Assembly: GCF_001905505.1 (NCBI RefSeq)
Contig: NZ_LIPG01000003.1
Coordinates: forward strand, 62,001 to 126,000
Length of the DNA: 64,000 nt
Source of the DNA: Streptomyces sp. CB02058
GTDB lineage: Bacteria; Actinomycetota; Actinomycetes; Streptomycetales; Streptomycetaceae
Direction: 5' to 3'
In this document: positions 50,336-59,573 of the stretch, in pieces
How the letters are laid out: every line of letters begins with the position of its first letter
Numbering within the stretch: the stretch's first letter is position 1
Position numbers and translations under genes: made by a program
Notes under the pieces: generated by a model
The model's database searches: none
What the model saw: the letters and a program-made list of their open reading frames with translations, nothing else
What the model was told of the DNA's origin: nothing

Positions 50336-53208
50336 TGGAGCCCTCGCCGGAGCAGAGTCCGCATCACGCGTACCCCGACCACTGGGAGGCGGACGTCGTC
50401 CTCCGCGACGGTGGCACCGCGCGCATCAGGCCCATCACCACGGACGACGCCGAGCGGCTCGTCAGCTTCTACGAGCAGGTGTCCGACGAGTCGAAGTACT
50501 ACCGCTTCTTCGCGCCGTACCCCCGTCTCTCCGCCCGCGACGTGCACCGCTTCACCCATCACGACTACGTCGACCGGGTGGGACTGGCGGTGACGATCGG
50601 CGGAGAGTTCATCGCGACCGTGCGCTACGACCGGATCGACGACCGGGGCAGGCCCGCCTCCGCCCCGGCCGACGAGGCCGAGGTCGCCTTCCTCGTCCAG
50701 GACGCCCATCAGGGCCGCGGTGTGGCGTCGGCACTCCTCGAACACATCGCCGCGGTCGCCAGGGAGCGTGACATCCGCCGCTTCGCCGCCGAGGTGCTGC
50801 CCGCCAACAACAAGATGATCAAGGTGTTCCGGGACGCCGGCTTCACCCAGCAGCGCAGCTTCGAGGACGGCTCCGTCCATCTCACCCTCGACATCGAACC
50901 CACCGCCGAGTCCCTCGCCGTCCAGCGCGCCCGTGAGCAGCGGGCCGAAGCGCGCTCCGTCCAGCGCCTGCTGGCCCCGGGCTCCGTCGCGGTCATCGGT
51001 GCGGGCCGCGCGCCGGGCGGTGTGGGCCGCACGGTGCTGCGCAACCTCCTCGCCTCCGGCTTCACCGGGCGCGCGTACGCCGTGAACACATCGTTCGACT
51101 CCGATCTGCGCACCGTCGACGGGGTGCCCGCGTACCGCTCCCTGGGGGAGATCGGCGAACAGGTCGACCTCGCGGTCGTCGCCGTCCCCGCGGACCGGGT
51201 CCCGGCGGCCGTCGCCGACTGCGGCGAGCACGGCGTCCAGGGGCTCGTCGTCCTCTCCGCCGGTTACGCCGAGCGCGGCGCCGACGGCCGGGAGCGGCAG
51301 CGCGAACTGGTCCGGCAGGCCCGCTCGTACGGCATGCGGATCATCGGCCCGAACGCCTTCGGCATCATCAACACCTCGGACGAGGTCCGCCTCAACGCCT
51401 CCCTCGCCCCCGAGTCGCCGAAGGCCGGGCGCATCGGGCTCTTCACCCAGTCCGGCGCCATCGGCATCGCCGTGCTGTCCGGCCTCCACCGGCGGGGCGC
51501 CGGACTCTCGGCCTTCATCTCCGCGGGCAACAGGGCCGACGTCTCGGGCAACGACTTCCTCCAGTACTGGTACGAGGACCAGGGCACCGATGTCGCCCTC
51601 CTGTACCTGGAGTCGCTCGGCAACCCGCGCAAGTTCACCCGGCTCGCCCGCCGCACCGCCGCCGTGAAGCCGGTGGTCGTGGTGAAGGGCGCCCGGCACA
51701 GCGGCTCGACCCCGCCCGGCCACGCCGTACCGGTCAGCCGCATCCCCGACGCGACGGTGTCGGCACTGATGCGGCAGGCGGGCGTGATCCGCGTGGACAC
51801 CGTGACGGAGCTGGTCGACGTGGGCCTGCTCCTCGCGGGCCAGCCCCTGCCGGACGGCCCCCGGGTGGCGATCCTGGGCAACTCGGAGTCCCTCGGCCTC
51901 CTCGCCTACGACGCCTGCCTCGCCGAAGGACTGCGCCCGCGCCCGCCCCGGGACCTCACCACGGCGGCCGGACCGCAGGACTTCCGTTACGCGCTGGGGG
52001 AGGCGCTCGCGGACCGTACGTGCGACGCGGTGATCGTCACCGCGATCCCCTGGGTGGGGGAGAACGGCGAGGCCGAGACCGGCGACGGAGAGGTCCTGGC
52101 GGCAGCCCTGCGCGAGGCGGCGGCCAACGGCCCGGCCAAGCCGGTGGCGGTGGTGCACGTGGAGATGGGCGGGCTGGCCCAGGCACTCGCCGCCGCAACG
52201 AGCACGGCGCCCCCGCCCGCGGCGCGCCCCGCCGCCACGCCCCCGGCCACGCAGCCCCGGCAGCCGGCCCCGGCCACGCAGCCGGCCCCGGTCCCGCCTC
52301 AGGCCGAGCCCGCCTTCCCCGAGCCCTCCGCCGGGCGGATCCCCGCCTACCCCGCCGCCGAGCGGGCGGCCAGGGCGCTCGCCGAGGCCGTGAGGTACGC
52401 ACAGTGGCGGCGGCAGGCCGCGACCCCCGGCAAGGTGCCCGAATTCCTGGAAGACACCATCGACGAGGCGGGGACCGCGGGGCTGATCGAGACACTGCTG
52501 GGCCCCGACCCGGCCCCGCGGGGCCGCCCGCTGACCCACGACGAGGCACGCGAGCTGCTCGCCCGCTACGGCGTCACCGTGCGGCCCGCGCTCGCCGCCC
52601 CGGACCCCGACGCGGCCGTGGCGGCGGCCTCGAAGATCGGCTACCCGGTGGCCCTGAAGACCACCGCGCCCCACCTCCGCCACCGGGCCGACCTCGGAGG
52701 CGTACGGCTCGACCTCGCCAACGAGAACGCCCTGCGCCGGGCCTACGACGAGCTAACCGAACTGCTCGGTACACCCGCCGAACTCCGCCCCGTCGTCCAG
52801 GCCATGGCACCCAGGGGCGTCGACACCGTCGTCCGGGCCTCGATCGACGCGGCCGCCGGTGCCGTCCTCTCCTTCGGGCTGGCCGGTGCGCCGTCCGAAC
52901 TGCTGGGCGACACCGCCCACCGTCTCGTCCCCGCCACCGACCGCGACGCCGCCGAGCTGATCCGCTCCATCAGGGCGGCTCCGGTGCTGTTCGGCTGGCG
53001 CGGTTCCGCGCCGGCGGACACCCCGGCGCTCGAAGAGCTTCTGCTGCGGGTGTCCAGGCTGGTCGACGACCACCCCGAGGTGGTCTCGGTCACCCTGGAA
53101 CCCGTCGTCGTCGCCACGCAGGGCCTGACGGTCCTCGGAGCGAGCGTCCGGCTCGCCCCGCCGCCCGCCCGCAGCGACCTCGGCCCCCGCCGGCTTCCCA
53201 GCTACTGA
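50335..53208 (+). CDS. GNAT acetyltransferase fused to an NDP-forming acyl-CoA synthetase-like protein (Pat family)
   Basis: A 957-residue cytoplasmic protein. Residues 20-190 form a GNAT domain (FLVQDAHQGRGVASALLEHI carries the acetyl-CoA loop). Residues ~220-650 resemble the CoA-binding and ligase parts of acyl-CoA synthetase (NDP-forming) (SVAVIGAGRAPGGVGR, IGPNAFGIINTSD, IGLFTQSGAIGIAVL). A Pro/Ala-rich linker (about 620-660) leads to a C-terminal ATP-grasp-type domain (IGYPVALKTTAPHLRHRADLGGVRL). Pat proteins acetylate acetyl-CoA synthetase and other proteins. The phosphohistidine loop SHTGAL is replaced by GHAVPV, so synthetase activity may be lost. A -10 TAGGCT ends six bases before ATG 50335, pointing to a leaderless message. 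Confidence 0.88.
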   Translation: MEPSPEQSPHHAYPDHWEADVVLRDGGTARIRPITTDDAERLVSFYEQVSDESKYYRFFAPYPRLSARDVHRFTHHDYVDRVGLAVTIGGEFIATVRYDRIDDRGRPASAPADEAEVAFLVQDAHQGRGVASALLEHIAAVARERDIRRFAAEVLPANNKMIKVFRDAGFTQQRSFEDGSVHLTLDIEPTAESLAVQRAREQRAEARSVQRLLAPGSVAVIGAGRAPGGVGRTVLRNLLASGFTGRAYAVNTSFDSDLRTVDGVPAYRSLGEIGEQVDLAVVAVPADRVPAAVADCGEHGVQGLVVLSAGYAERGADGRERQRELVRQARSYGMRIIGPNAFGIINTSDEVRLNASLAPESPKAGRIGLFTQSGAIGIAVLSGLHRRGAGLSAFISAGNRADVSGNDFLQYWYEDQGTDVALLYLESLGNPRKFTRLARRTAAVKPVVVVKGARHSGSTPPGHAVPVSRIPDATVSALMRQAGVIRVDTVTELVDVGLLLAGQPLPDGPRVAILGNSESLGLLAYDACLAEGLRPRPPRDLTTAAGPQDFRYALGEALADRTCDAVIVTAIPWVGENGEAETGDGEVLAAALREAAANGPAKPVAVVHVEMGGLAQALAAATSTAPPPAARPAATPPATQPRQPAPATQPAPVPPQAEPAFPEPSAGRIPAYPAAERAARALAEAVRYAQWRRQAATPGKVPEFLEDTIDEAGTAGLIETLLGPDPAPRGRPLTHDEARELLARYGVTVRPALAAPDPDAAVAAASKIGYPVALKTTAPHLRHRADLGGVRLDLANENALRRAYDELTELLGTPAELRPVVQAMAPRGVDTVVRASIDAAAGAVLSFGLAGAPSELLGDTAHRLVPATDRDAAELIRSIRAAPVLFGWRGSAPADTPALEELLLRVSRLVDDHPEVVSVTLEPVVVATQGLTVLGASVRLAPPPARSDLGPRRLPSY

Positions 53209-53256
53209 CCGCCCACGGACCCGCGCACGGCGTGCCCGGCAGTCACCGGCCCCCCG

Positions 53257-53270
53257 TAGGATGGTCCGTA
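53257..53270 (+). promoter_or_regulatory. Leaderless -10 before the DUF5998 gene
   Basis: TAGGAT (53257-53262) lies seven bases before the ATG at 53270. No ribosome-binding site precedes that ATG, which supports a leaderless start. Confidence 0.6.
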
Positions 53271-53866
53271 TGGCAAAGACCGGTACGACGACCCAGGGGC
53301 TGCGCGCGGCGATCGAGCGCAGCGGCTACTACCCGGCCCTCGTGGCCGAGGCGGTGGAGGCCGCCGTGGGCGGTGAGCCGGTCGCGTCGTACCTGGTGCA
53401 CCAGGAGACCACCTTCGACTCCAACGAGGTGCGCCGCCACGTCACGGTCCTCGTCCTGACGGACACCCGTTTCATCGTCAGCCACACCGACGAGCAGGCC
53501 GCCGACACGAGCTCCCCGACGCCGTACGCCACGACGTCCACGGAGTCGGTCAAGCTCGACCGGATCTCGTCCGTCGTGGTCAGCCGGGTCGTGGCCAACC
53601 CCGAGAAGTACGTGCCGGGCACGCTGCCCCGAGAGGTCGTCCTGACCATCGGCTGGGGCGCGGTCTCCCGCATCGATCTCGAGCCCGCCGCCTGCGGCGA
53701 CCCCAACTGCGAGGCCGACCACGGCTACACCGGCAGCTCCACCGCCGACGACCTGAGCCTGCGTGTCAGCGAGGCGGGGGACGGCCCGGACACCGTGCGC
53801 CAGACGCTGGCCTTCGCCCAGGCGCTCTCCGAGGCCACGGCCGCGACCGCGGCGACCGCCCGCTGA
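53270..53866 (+). CDS. DUF5998 family protein
   Basis: A 198-residue conserved actinobacterial protein of unknown function. The sequence begins MAKTGTTTQGLRAAIERSGYYPALVAEAVEAAVGGEPVASYLVHQETTFD in pieces; the middle is strand-rich (VTVLVLTDTRFIVSH, ISSVVVSRVVANPEKYV) and a CGDPNCEADH segment near 150 could bind a metal. It looks like a PH-like or bacterial pleckstrin fold, without certainty. Start ATG 53270 is favoured by the leaderless -10; ATG 53261 in frame overlaps that -10. Its stop overlaps the next gene by one base (TGATG), giving translational coupling. Confidence 0.82.
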   Translation: MAKTGTTTQGLRAAIERSGYYPALVAEAVEAAVGGEPVASYLVHQETTFDSNEVRRHVTVLVLTDTRFIVSHTDEQAADTSSPTPYATTSTESVKLDRISSVVVSRVVANPEKYVPGTLPREVVLTIGWGAVSRIDLEPAACGDPNCEADHGYTGSSTADDLSLRVSEAGDGPDTVRQTLAFAQALSEATAATAATAR

Positions 53867-55053
53867 TGGTCCAGCCCGCCTGGCAGGACCCCGTCCTGCT
53901 CCCTCCCGAGAGCGCGCCCGTCCCCGAATACGGCACGGGGTCGCTCGCCGACCTTCTGCCGACGCTCGTCGCCGGACAAGAGGTCCCCGGCTTCGAGGCC
54001 ACGATCCCGGAGCTCACCCCCGCCGACCGCAACTGCGTCTTCCTGATCGACGGGCTCGGCTGGGAGCAGATCAAGGCCCACCCGGACGAGGCGCCCTTCC
54101 TGCACAGCCTGCTCCCCACCTCCCGCGGTGGGACGGGCCGGCCGATCACCTCCGGCTTCCCCTCCACCACGGCCACCTCGCTCGCCTCGGTCGGCACGGG
54201 CCTGGCCCCCGGCGAGCACGGCCTTCCCGGCTACACCGTGCGCAACCCGGAGACCGGCGCGCTGATGAACCAGCTCCGCTGGAAGCCGTGGACCGCGCCC
54301 AAGGTCTGGCAGCCGCACCCCACGGTCTTCACCCTCGCCGACGCCGCAGGTGTACGCACCGCCCAGGTCTCCGCCCCCGACTTCGAGCAGACCCCGCTGA
54401 CCAAGGTCGCGCTCAGCGGCGGCTCCTTCCTCGGCCGGCTCTCCGGCGAGGAGCGGATGGACGTCGCCGCCCAGCGGCTCGCAGCCGGTGACAGGTCCCT
54501 CGTCTACACGTACTACAGCGAGGTCGACGGCCAGGGCCACCGCTACGGCGTCGACTCCGACGCCTGGCGCGGCCAGCTGATGTACGTGGACGGGCTCGCC
54601 CGGCGCCTCGCCGAGCAGCTCCCGCCGCGCTCCGCGCTCTACATCACCGCCGACCACGGCATGATCGACATCCCGTTCGACGAGCAGTCCCGGATCGACT
54701 TCGACGAGGACTGGGAACTCGGCGCCGGAGTCGCCCTGCTGGGAGGCGAGGGCCGGGCCCGCCATGTGTACGCGGTCCCCGGGGCCGAAGCCGACGTCCT
54801 GACCGTCTGGCGCGAGGTGCTCGGCGAGCAGTTCTGGGTGGCGAGCCGGGACGAGGCCGTCGCGGCGGGCTGGTTCGGCCCCCGGATCGACGAGCGCGTG
54901 TACGGAAGGATCGGCGACGTGGTCGCCGCCGCCCACGACGACGTGGTGATCACCGCCTCGGCCAACGAACCCCACGAGTCCCTGATGGTGGGGATGCACG
55001 GCTCGCTGACCCCCGTGGAACAGCTCGTCCCGCTCCTCGAAGTACGCTCGTAG
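53866..55053 (+). CDS. Alkaline-phosphatase-superfamily nucleotide pyrophosphatase/phosphodiesterase
   Basis: A 395-residue metal-dependent hydrolase of the NPP-like branch. The first metal group is NCVFLIDGLGWEQI, the nucleophile is the Thr of GFPSTTATS, and EVDGQGHRYG and ITADHGMID supply the remaining metal residues. No signal peptide, so cytoplasmic. Start ATG 53866 overlaps the preceding stop. Substrate (nucleotide, phosphodiester or phosphonate) is not readable. A thymidine kinase gene follows after 52 bases and may be co-transcribed. Confidence 0.9.
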   Translation: MVQPAWQDPVLLPPESAPVPEYGTGSLADLLPTLVAGQEVPGFEATIPELTPADRNCVFLIDGLGWEQIKAHPDEAPFLHSLLPTSRGGTGRPITSGFPSTTATSLASVGTGLAPGEHGLPGYTVRNPETGALMNQLRWKPWTAPKVWQPHPTVFTLADAAGVRTAQVSAPDFEQTPLTKVALSGGSFLGRLSGEERMDVAAQRLAAGDRSLVYTYYSEVDGQGHRYGVDSDAWRGQLMYVDGLARRLAEQLPPRSALYITADHGMIDIPFDEQSRIDFDEDWELGAGVALLGGEGRARHVYAVPGAEADVLTVWREVLGEQFWVASRDEAVAAGWFGPRIDERVYGRIGDVVAAAHDDVVITASANEPHESLMVGMHGSLTPVEQLVPLLEVRS

Positions 55054-55105
55054 CCCTCGTTTCGTCCTTCCTCCCGCACCGCACCCGAAAGGCCCGCACC
55101 CCCTC

Positions 55106-55756
55106 ATGCCCGAGCTCGTGTTCTTCTCCGGAACGATGGACTGCGGAAAGAGCACCCTGGCCCTCCAGATCGGCCACAACAGGTCGGCGCGCGGACTTCA
55201 GGGAGTGATCTTCACCAGGGACGACCGCGCGGGGGAGGGGAAGCTCTCGTCGCGGCTCGGCCTGGTGACGGAGGCGGTCGAGGCGGGCCCAAGGATGGAC
55301 CTGTACGCGTATCTGGTCGCGCAGTTGTCGCAGGGCGGCAGGGTCGACTACGTGATCGTGGACGAGGCCCAGTTCCTCGCCCCCGAGCAGATCGACCAGC
55401 TGGCGCGGGTCGTGGACGACCTCGACATGGACGTCTTCGCCTTCGGGATCACGACGGACTTCCGTACGAAGCTGTTCCCGGGGTCCCAGCGGCTGATCGA
55501 GCTGGCCGACCGGATCGAGCAGCTCCAGGTCGAGGCCCTGTGCTGGTGCGGAGCCCGTGCCACGCACAACGCCCGGACGATAGAGGGCGAGATGGTCGTC
55601 GCGGGGGCACAGGTGGTGGTCGGCGACGTGGACCGTCCGGCGGGCGAGGTCGGTTACGAGGTCCTCTGCCGTCGTCACCACAGGCGCCGCATGACCGCCG
55701 CGTCCGCTCGCGCGGGCGCGCTGTCCCCGGAGGTCCTGCCGGTCTCGTCCGGCTGA
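55106..55756 (+). CDS. tdk: Thymidine kinase (type II)
   Basis: A 216-residue salvage enzyme that phosphorylates thymidine to TMP. P-loop FFSGTMDCGKST (residues 6-17), Walker B VIVDEAQFL, and the lasso region FGITTDFRTKLFPGS; two zinc-site Cys pairs are CWCG and the CRRHHRRRM end. Length fits the zinc-finger type-II family. ATG 55106 is the first in frame with a weak ribosome-binding site. This links with the dNTP theme of the nrdR-nrdJ pair, 47 kb away. Confidence 0.95.
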   Translation: MPELVFFSGTMDCGKSTLALQIGHNRSARGLQGVIFTRDDRAGEGKLSSRLGLVTEAVEAGPRMDLYAYLVAQLSQGGRVDYVIVDEAQFLAPEQIDQLARVVDDLDMDVFAFGITTDFRTKLFPGSQRLIELADRIEQLQVEALCWCGARATHNARTIEGEMVVAGAQVVVGDVDRPAGEVGYEVLCRRHHRRRMTAASARAGALSPEVLPVSSG

Positions 55757-55884
55757 CGCGGCCGGACCGGAGCCCATCGGCGCAGGCCCCTCGGAGGCCT
55801 TCGGCGGAGCGGCCAGGCGTGTCCCGCCGAGTGCTGGGTAGGCGGCAGCTCAAGCCGCAACCGAGTGAAAGAAGGATGATGCGC

Positions 55885-56328
55885 ATGTCCTCCTCCCTCG
55901 TCGAGACCGTCGACATCAAGGCGCCCGTGGCCGTGACCTGGGCTCTGTGGAGCGATGTGACGCAGTGGCCGAAGTTCCTGAGCCACGTCCGGCGGGTCGA
56001 TCCGATGGACGAGCGCAGGTTCTCCTGGCAGTTGTCCCTGCCGGGCGCCGACAAGGGCTTCGTCGCGGAGCTCACCGAGGTCGTCCCGGAGGACCGGATC
56101 GCCTGGAAGACCATCGAGGGTGTGCACCACGCCGGTGTCGTCACCTTCCACCGGCTCGACGACACCTCCAGCCGGGTCGCCCTGCAGATCGAGTACGACC
56201 CCAGCGGATTCGTGGAGCACCTGGGCGCTCTGACGAACCTCGATTCCGTACTGGCCAACTACGACCTGGGCGAGTTCCAGAAGCTCGCCGAGTCCACCGC
56301 GGCCGGAGTGGGCCCCCGGGGTGTCTGA
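55885..56328 (+). CDS. SRPBCC (START-like) domain protein
   Basis: A 147-residue cytoplasmic protein with one hydrophobic-ligand-binding fold, as in polyketide cyclase or Coq10-like proteins (TVDIKAPVAVTWALWSDVTQWPKF, then VVPEDRIAWKTI). It resembles small stress or lipid-binding proteins. ATG 55885 is preferred since AGAAGG is nine bases upstream; 55876 and 55879 are in-frame alternatives. A terminator hairpin at 56401-56435 ends the unit. Ligand unknown. Confidence 0.85.
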   Translation: MSSSLVETVDIKAPVAVTWALWSDVTQWPKFLSHVRRVDPMDERRFSWQLSLPGADKGFVAELTEVVPEDRIAWKTIEGVHHAGVVTFHRLDDTSSRVALQIEYDPSGFVEHLGALTNLDSVLANYDLGEFQKLAESTAAGVGPRGV

Positions 56329-56400
56329 CCCCGGCCTCCCGCCGGGCGGCGCCTGAACGGCCCGTAGCCCGGCGGGCGGCGCCCGACCTCGTGCAGGACC

Positions 56401-56435
56401 ACGGCCCGTGCGTACCCCAGGTGCGCACGGGCCGT
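56401..56435 (+). terminator. Terminator after the SRPBCC gene
   Basis: ACGGCCCGTGCG pairs with CGCACGGGCCGT (12 bp, 11-base loop), 72 bases after the stop. Confidence 0.8.
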
Positions 56436-56563
56436 GTCGTGTCCGGCGCGGATGACGCACGGGCCGTCGTGCGCGCGGGAGTCCGGCCCGGTCCGCCGGA
56501 TTCTTTCCCCTCCCGTCTCTTCCCGTGGAACGGGGGTTGTCGGCGGCGAGGGGAGCGGGTGGG

Positions 56564-58369
56564 ATGATCCCCATGAAGAAAGCGCTTTCACCGCTCTCCG
56601 CCGAACCCCTGGCACCCTTCGACCACCTCGATCACCGCTACCGCGGCGAGAACCCGGTCCGCACCCTCGGCCATCTCTTCCGGCCCGACCGCGGCCGGCT
56701 GGCCATGGCGGTTCTCATCTTCGTCGTGAAGCACAGCCCGATCTGGCTGCTGCCGCTCATCACCGCCAACGTCCTCGACGTGGTCGTCCAGCACGGTCCC
56801 GAGTCCGGGATCTGGAAGTCCGTCGGCGTCCTGCTGTTCATCCTCGTGATCAACTACCCGCTCCACCAGTGGTACGTCCGCCTCCTCGGCGGCAGCATCC
56901 GCCGCATGGGCATCACCCTGCGCTCGGCGCTCTGCCGGCGGATGCAGCAGCTCTCCATCGGCTACCACTCACGGGTCAGTTCGAGCGTGCTCCAGGCCAA
57001 GGTCGTCCGTGACGTCGAGGCCGTGGAGCAAATGGTGCAGCAGAGCTCGGACATGGGCCTAGGCGCCGTCGTCACCCTGGTCGGCGGGCTCGTCGTCATC
57101 GGCGTACGGGTGCCCGAATTCCTGCCCGTCTTCCTCGTGGTGGTTCCCGCGGCGGGCTTCCTCGTCATGAAGCTGCGCGGGCGGCTGCGCAGCCACAACG
57201 AGTCCTTCCGGCGTGAGGTCGAACAACTCTCCTCCCGGGTGGGCGAAATGACCACCCTCATCCCCATCACCCGTGCCCACGGTCTGGAGCGGACCGCGCT
57301 CGGCCGGGTCGACGGCTCGCTGCGCCAGGTGTTCGCCGCGGGTCTGCGCCTGGACATGATCAACGGCCGCTTCGGCTCACTGGCATGGGTCATCCTCAAC
57401 ACCCTCGGTGTCCTGTGCCTCACGGGGTCCGCCCTCGTGGCGTACCACGGCTGGATGCCGATCAGCGCCGGCGACGTGGTCATGCTCAGCGCCTTCTTCA
57501 CCGTGCTCACGGGCTCGGTGACCACCCTGCTGGGCCTCGCCCCCATCCTCACCAAAGGTCTGGAGTCGGTGCGCTCCGCCGGAGAGGTGCTCCAAGCACC
57601 CGACCTGGAGACCAACGCCGGCAAGGCGCGGGTGGAGAGCGTCGTCGGCCGGATCGACTTCGAGGACGTCGGCTTCGGGTACGAGGACGGGGAGCCCGCA
57701 GTCGACGGCTTCACCCTCTCCGCGCGTCCCGGCGAGACCATCGCGCTCGTGGGGGCCTCGGGCGCGGGCAAGTCGACGGTGCTCAACCTGCTCATCGGCT
57801 TCATCCGGCCGACCTCGGGCCGCATCCTGCTCGACGGGACCGACATGGCCGGACTCGATCTCCGTACCTACCGGCGCTTCCTGTCGGTGGTGCCCCAGGA
57901 GTCGATCCTCTTCGAGGGCAGCATCCGCGACAACGTCACGTACGGCATGGGCGACACCGACGAGGAGACGCTGATGCGTGCCCTCCGGGACGCCAACGCG
58001 CTCGAGTTCGTGGAAGGACTGCCGCGCGGCCTGGACACCGTCATCGGGGAGCGCGGCGCGCAGCTGTCGGGCGGTCAGAAGCAGCGGCTCGCCATCGCCA
58101 GGGCCCTGATCCGCGATCCGAGGGTGCTGGTGCTCGACGAGGCGACCTCCGCACTCGACAACCGTTCGGAGGCGCTCGTGCAGGAGGCGCTGACCCGGCT
58201 CGTGCACGGCCGGACCGTCTTCGTCGTCGCCCACCGGCTCTCCACGATCCAGGGTGCCGACCGCATCGTGGCCATGGAGGGCGGCCGGATCGCCGAGGTC
58301 GGCACGCACGAGGAACTGCTCGTCACGGGCGGGGTGTACGCGGGACTCCAGCCGGCCCGTCCGAAGTGA
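56564..58369 (+). CDS. ABC exporter (permease-ATPase half transporter)
   Basis: A 601-residue half transporter with about six helices in residues 60-325 and a C-terminal ATPase. Walker A: VGASGAGKST; signature: LSGGQKQRLAIARAL; Walker B: VLVLDEATSALD; switch His in VVAHRLSTIQ. Lipid or drug exporters have this layout. ATG 56564 follows GAGGGGAG. The first codons hide the palindrome GAAAGCGCTTTC (56578-56589), a possible operator. It is a half transporter, so it should work as a homodimer or with another half not in the window. Confidence 0.93.
   Translation: MIPMKKALSPLSAEPLAPFDHLDHRYRGENPVRTLGHLFRPDRGRLAMAVLIFVVKHSPIWLLPLITANVLDVVVQHGPESGIWKSVGVLLFILVINYPLHQWYVRLLGGSIRRMGITLRSALCRRMQQLSIGYHSRVSSSVLQAKVVRDVEAVEQMVQQSSDMGLGAVVTLVGGLVVIGVRVPEFLPVFLVVVPAAGFLVMKLRGRLRSHNESFRREVEQLSSRVGEMTTLIPITRAHGLERTALGRVDGSLRQVFAAGLRLDMINGRFGSLAWVILNTLGVLCLTGSALVAYHGWMPISAGDVVMLSAFFTVLTGSVTTLLGLAPILTKGLESVRSAGEVLQAPDLETNAGKARVESVVGRIDFEDVGFGYEDGEPAVDGFTLSARPGETIALVGASGAGKSTVLNLLIGFIRPTSGRILLDGTDMAGLDLRTYRRFLSVVPQESILFEGSIRDNVTYGMGDTDEETLMRALRDANALEFVEGLPRGLDTVIGERGAQLSGGQKQRLAIARALIRDPRVLVLDEATSALDNRSEALVQEALTRLVHGRTVFVVAHRLSTIQGADRIVAMEGGRIAEVGTHEELLVTGGVYAGLQPARPK
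56578..56589. promoter_or_regulatory. Palindrome GAAAGCGCTTTC inside the ABC gene start
   Basis: A perfect 12-bp palindrome at codons 5-9 of the ABC transporter gene. It resembles the core of LacI/CcpA-type operators (AAAGCGCTTT). It is built from AAA, CTT and TCA codons, which are rare in this genome. Confidence 0.45.
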
Positions 58370-58560
58370 CACGACCCCGCCATGTCACGGACGGCAGGTG
58401 AGGCCGACGCCCTGACGGCGCGGGCCTCCCCGGCGGAGGGCGCCGGCCGACGCCCTTTGGCCGGCCCGGGGCCGCACGGCAACCACCGTGCGGTCCGGGT
58501 CCGTTGCCAGGTGACCGACACAGGGGACCCGGGCGGCAGCGGCGTAACGGCCGTACGGGC

Positions 58561-59337
58561 TCAGGCGCCCGTGGGCCGGACGATCGTGAACACCGCGCCC
58601 TCCGGGTCCGCCACCGTCGCCATCCTCCCGATCGACCCCTCGCGCGCCGGCTGCAGCACATGTCCGCCCAGCTCCACCACCCGCGCCGCCATCTCGTCGG
58701 TGTCGGCGACCTGGAAGTACGTCATCCAGTGCGGACCCCGGTCGCGCGGCAGCGCGTGTCCCACGCCGTGCAGGGCGGCCACCGGGCGGCCCTGGAGACG
58801 CAGCGTCTGGTAGTCGAAGTCGGCCGAGACGACCGCCTCGGTCTCGAAACCGAAGACGGCCTGGTAGAACTTCGCGACCGACGAGGTCTCCCGGGTCATC
58901 AGCTCGTTCCACACGGGGGTGCCGGGGGTGCCCGCGAGGGCAGTGCCGAGGTGCTCGGCCGCCTGCCAGATGCCGAAGACCGCCCCGCCGGGGTCGGAGG
59001 CGATCGCCAGGCGGCCCGCGTCACCGGCGTCGAGGGGGCCGACGGCCACCGTCCCGCCGCAGGAGCGGATCGCCTCCGCCGTCGCCCTCGCGTCATCCGT
59101 GGCGAGGTACGTCGTCCAGGCGATGGGGAGGTGCCGGTCCGGCGGCAGCTGTCCGATGCCGGCGACCTCCTTGCCGCGCAGCACGGCCCGGACGTACGGC
59201 CCCAACTGCTCCGGCCCGGGCAGGAACTCCCAGCCGAACAGCCGGCTGTAGAACTCCTGGGTCGCGGTCAGACCGTGCACGATCAGACTCACCCAGCACG
59301 GCGCGCCGGGCGGGCGCCGGGTGGCAGCCTCGGTCAT
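58561..59337 (-). CDS. Glyoxalase/VOC-superfamily protein
   Basis: A 258-residue protein with two VOC (glyoxalase-like) repeats: LIVHGLTATQEFYSRLFGWEF at about 20-120 and WNELMTRETSSVAKFYQAVFGFE at about 135-250. Metal ligands are expected at the start of each half (His in CWVSLIVH, Glu in VWNEL); only part of the set is visible. ATG 59337 is preceded by GAGGAG. Function could be a detoxifying lyase or a hydroxylase-type enzyme; the two-domain form is typical of actinomycete glyoxalase-like proteins. It faces the sulfurtransferase gene divergently. Confidence 0.86.
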   Translation of the reverse strand: MTEAATRRPPGAPCWVSLIVHGLTATQEFYSRLFGWEFLPGPEQLGPYVRAVLRGKEVAGIGQLPPDRHLPIAWTTYLATDDARATAEAIRSCGGTVAVGPLDAGDAGRLAIASDPGGAVFGIWQAAEHLGTALAGTPGTPVWNELMTRETSSVAKFYQAVFGFETEAVVSADFDYQTLRLQGRPVAALHGVGHALPRDRGPHWMTYFQVADTDEMAARVVELGGHVLQPAREGSIGRMATVADPEGAVFTIVRPTGA

Positions 59338-59573
59338 CTTCTCTCTCTCCTCGCACCATCGGGGTGGCCGCACGGGGACGAAGCCTGCGCGGTCTCCAGG
59401 GGTACGGATACGGGCGCACACGCTCCGTGCAGATGCTCGCACCACTCAGGCCCCGAGGCACCCCGGCCGCGCCGCGTTTTCCGGCTTCCGCGCACCCCGA
59501 TGACCGATTTGATGGGGTACATCCCTATCGGTGGAGCGCCGCCCGTCGCGACCCCTGCGCGAAGATGGCAGAC

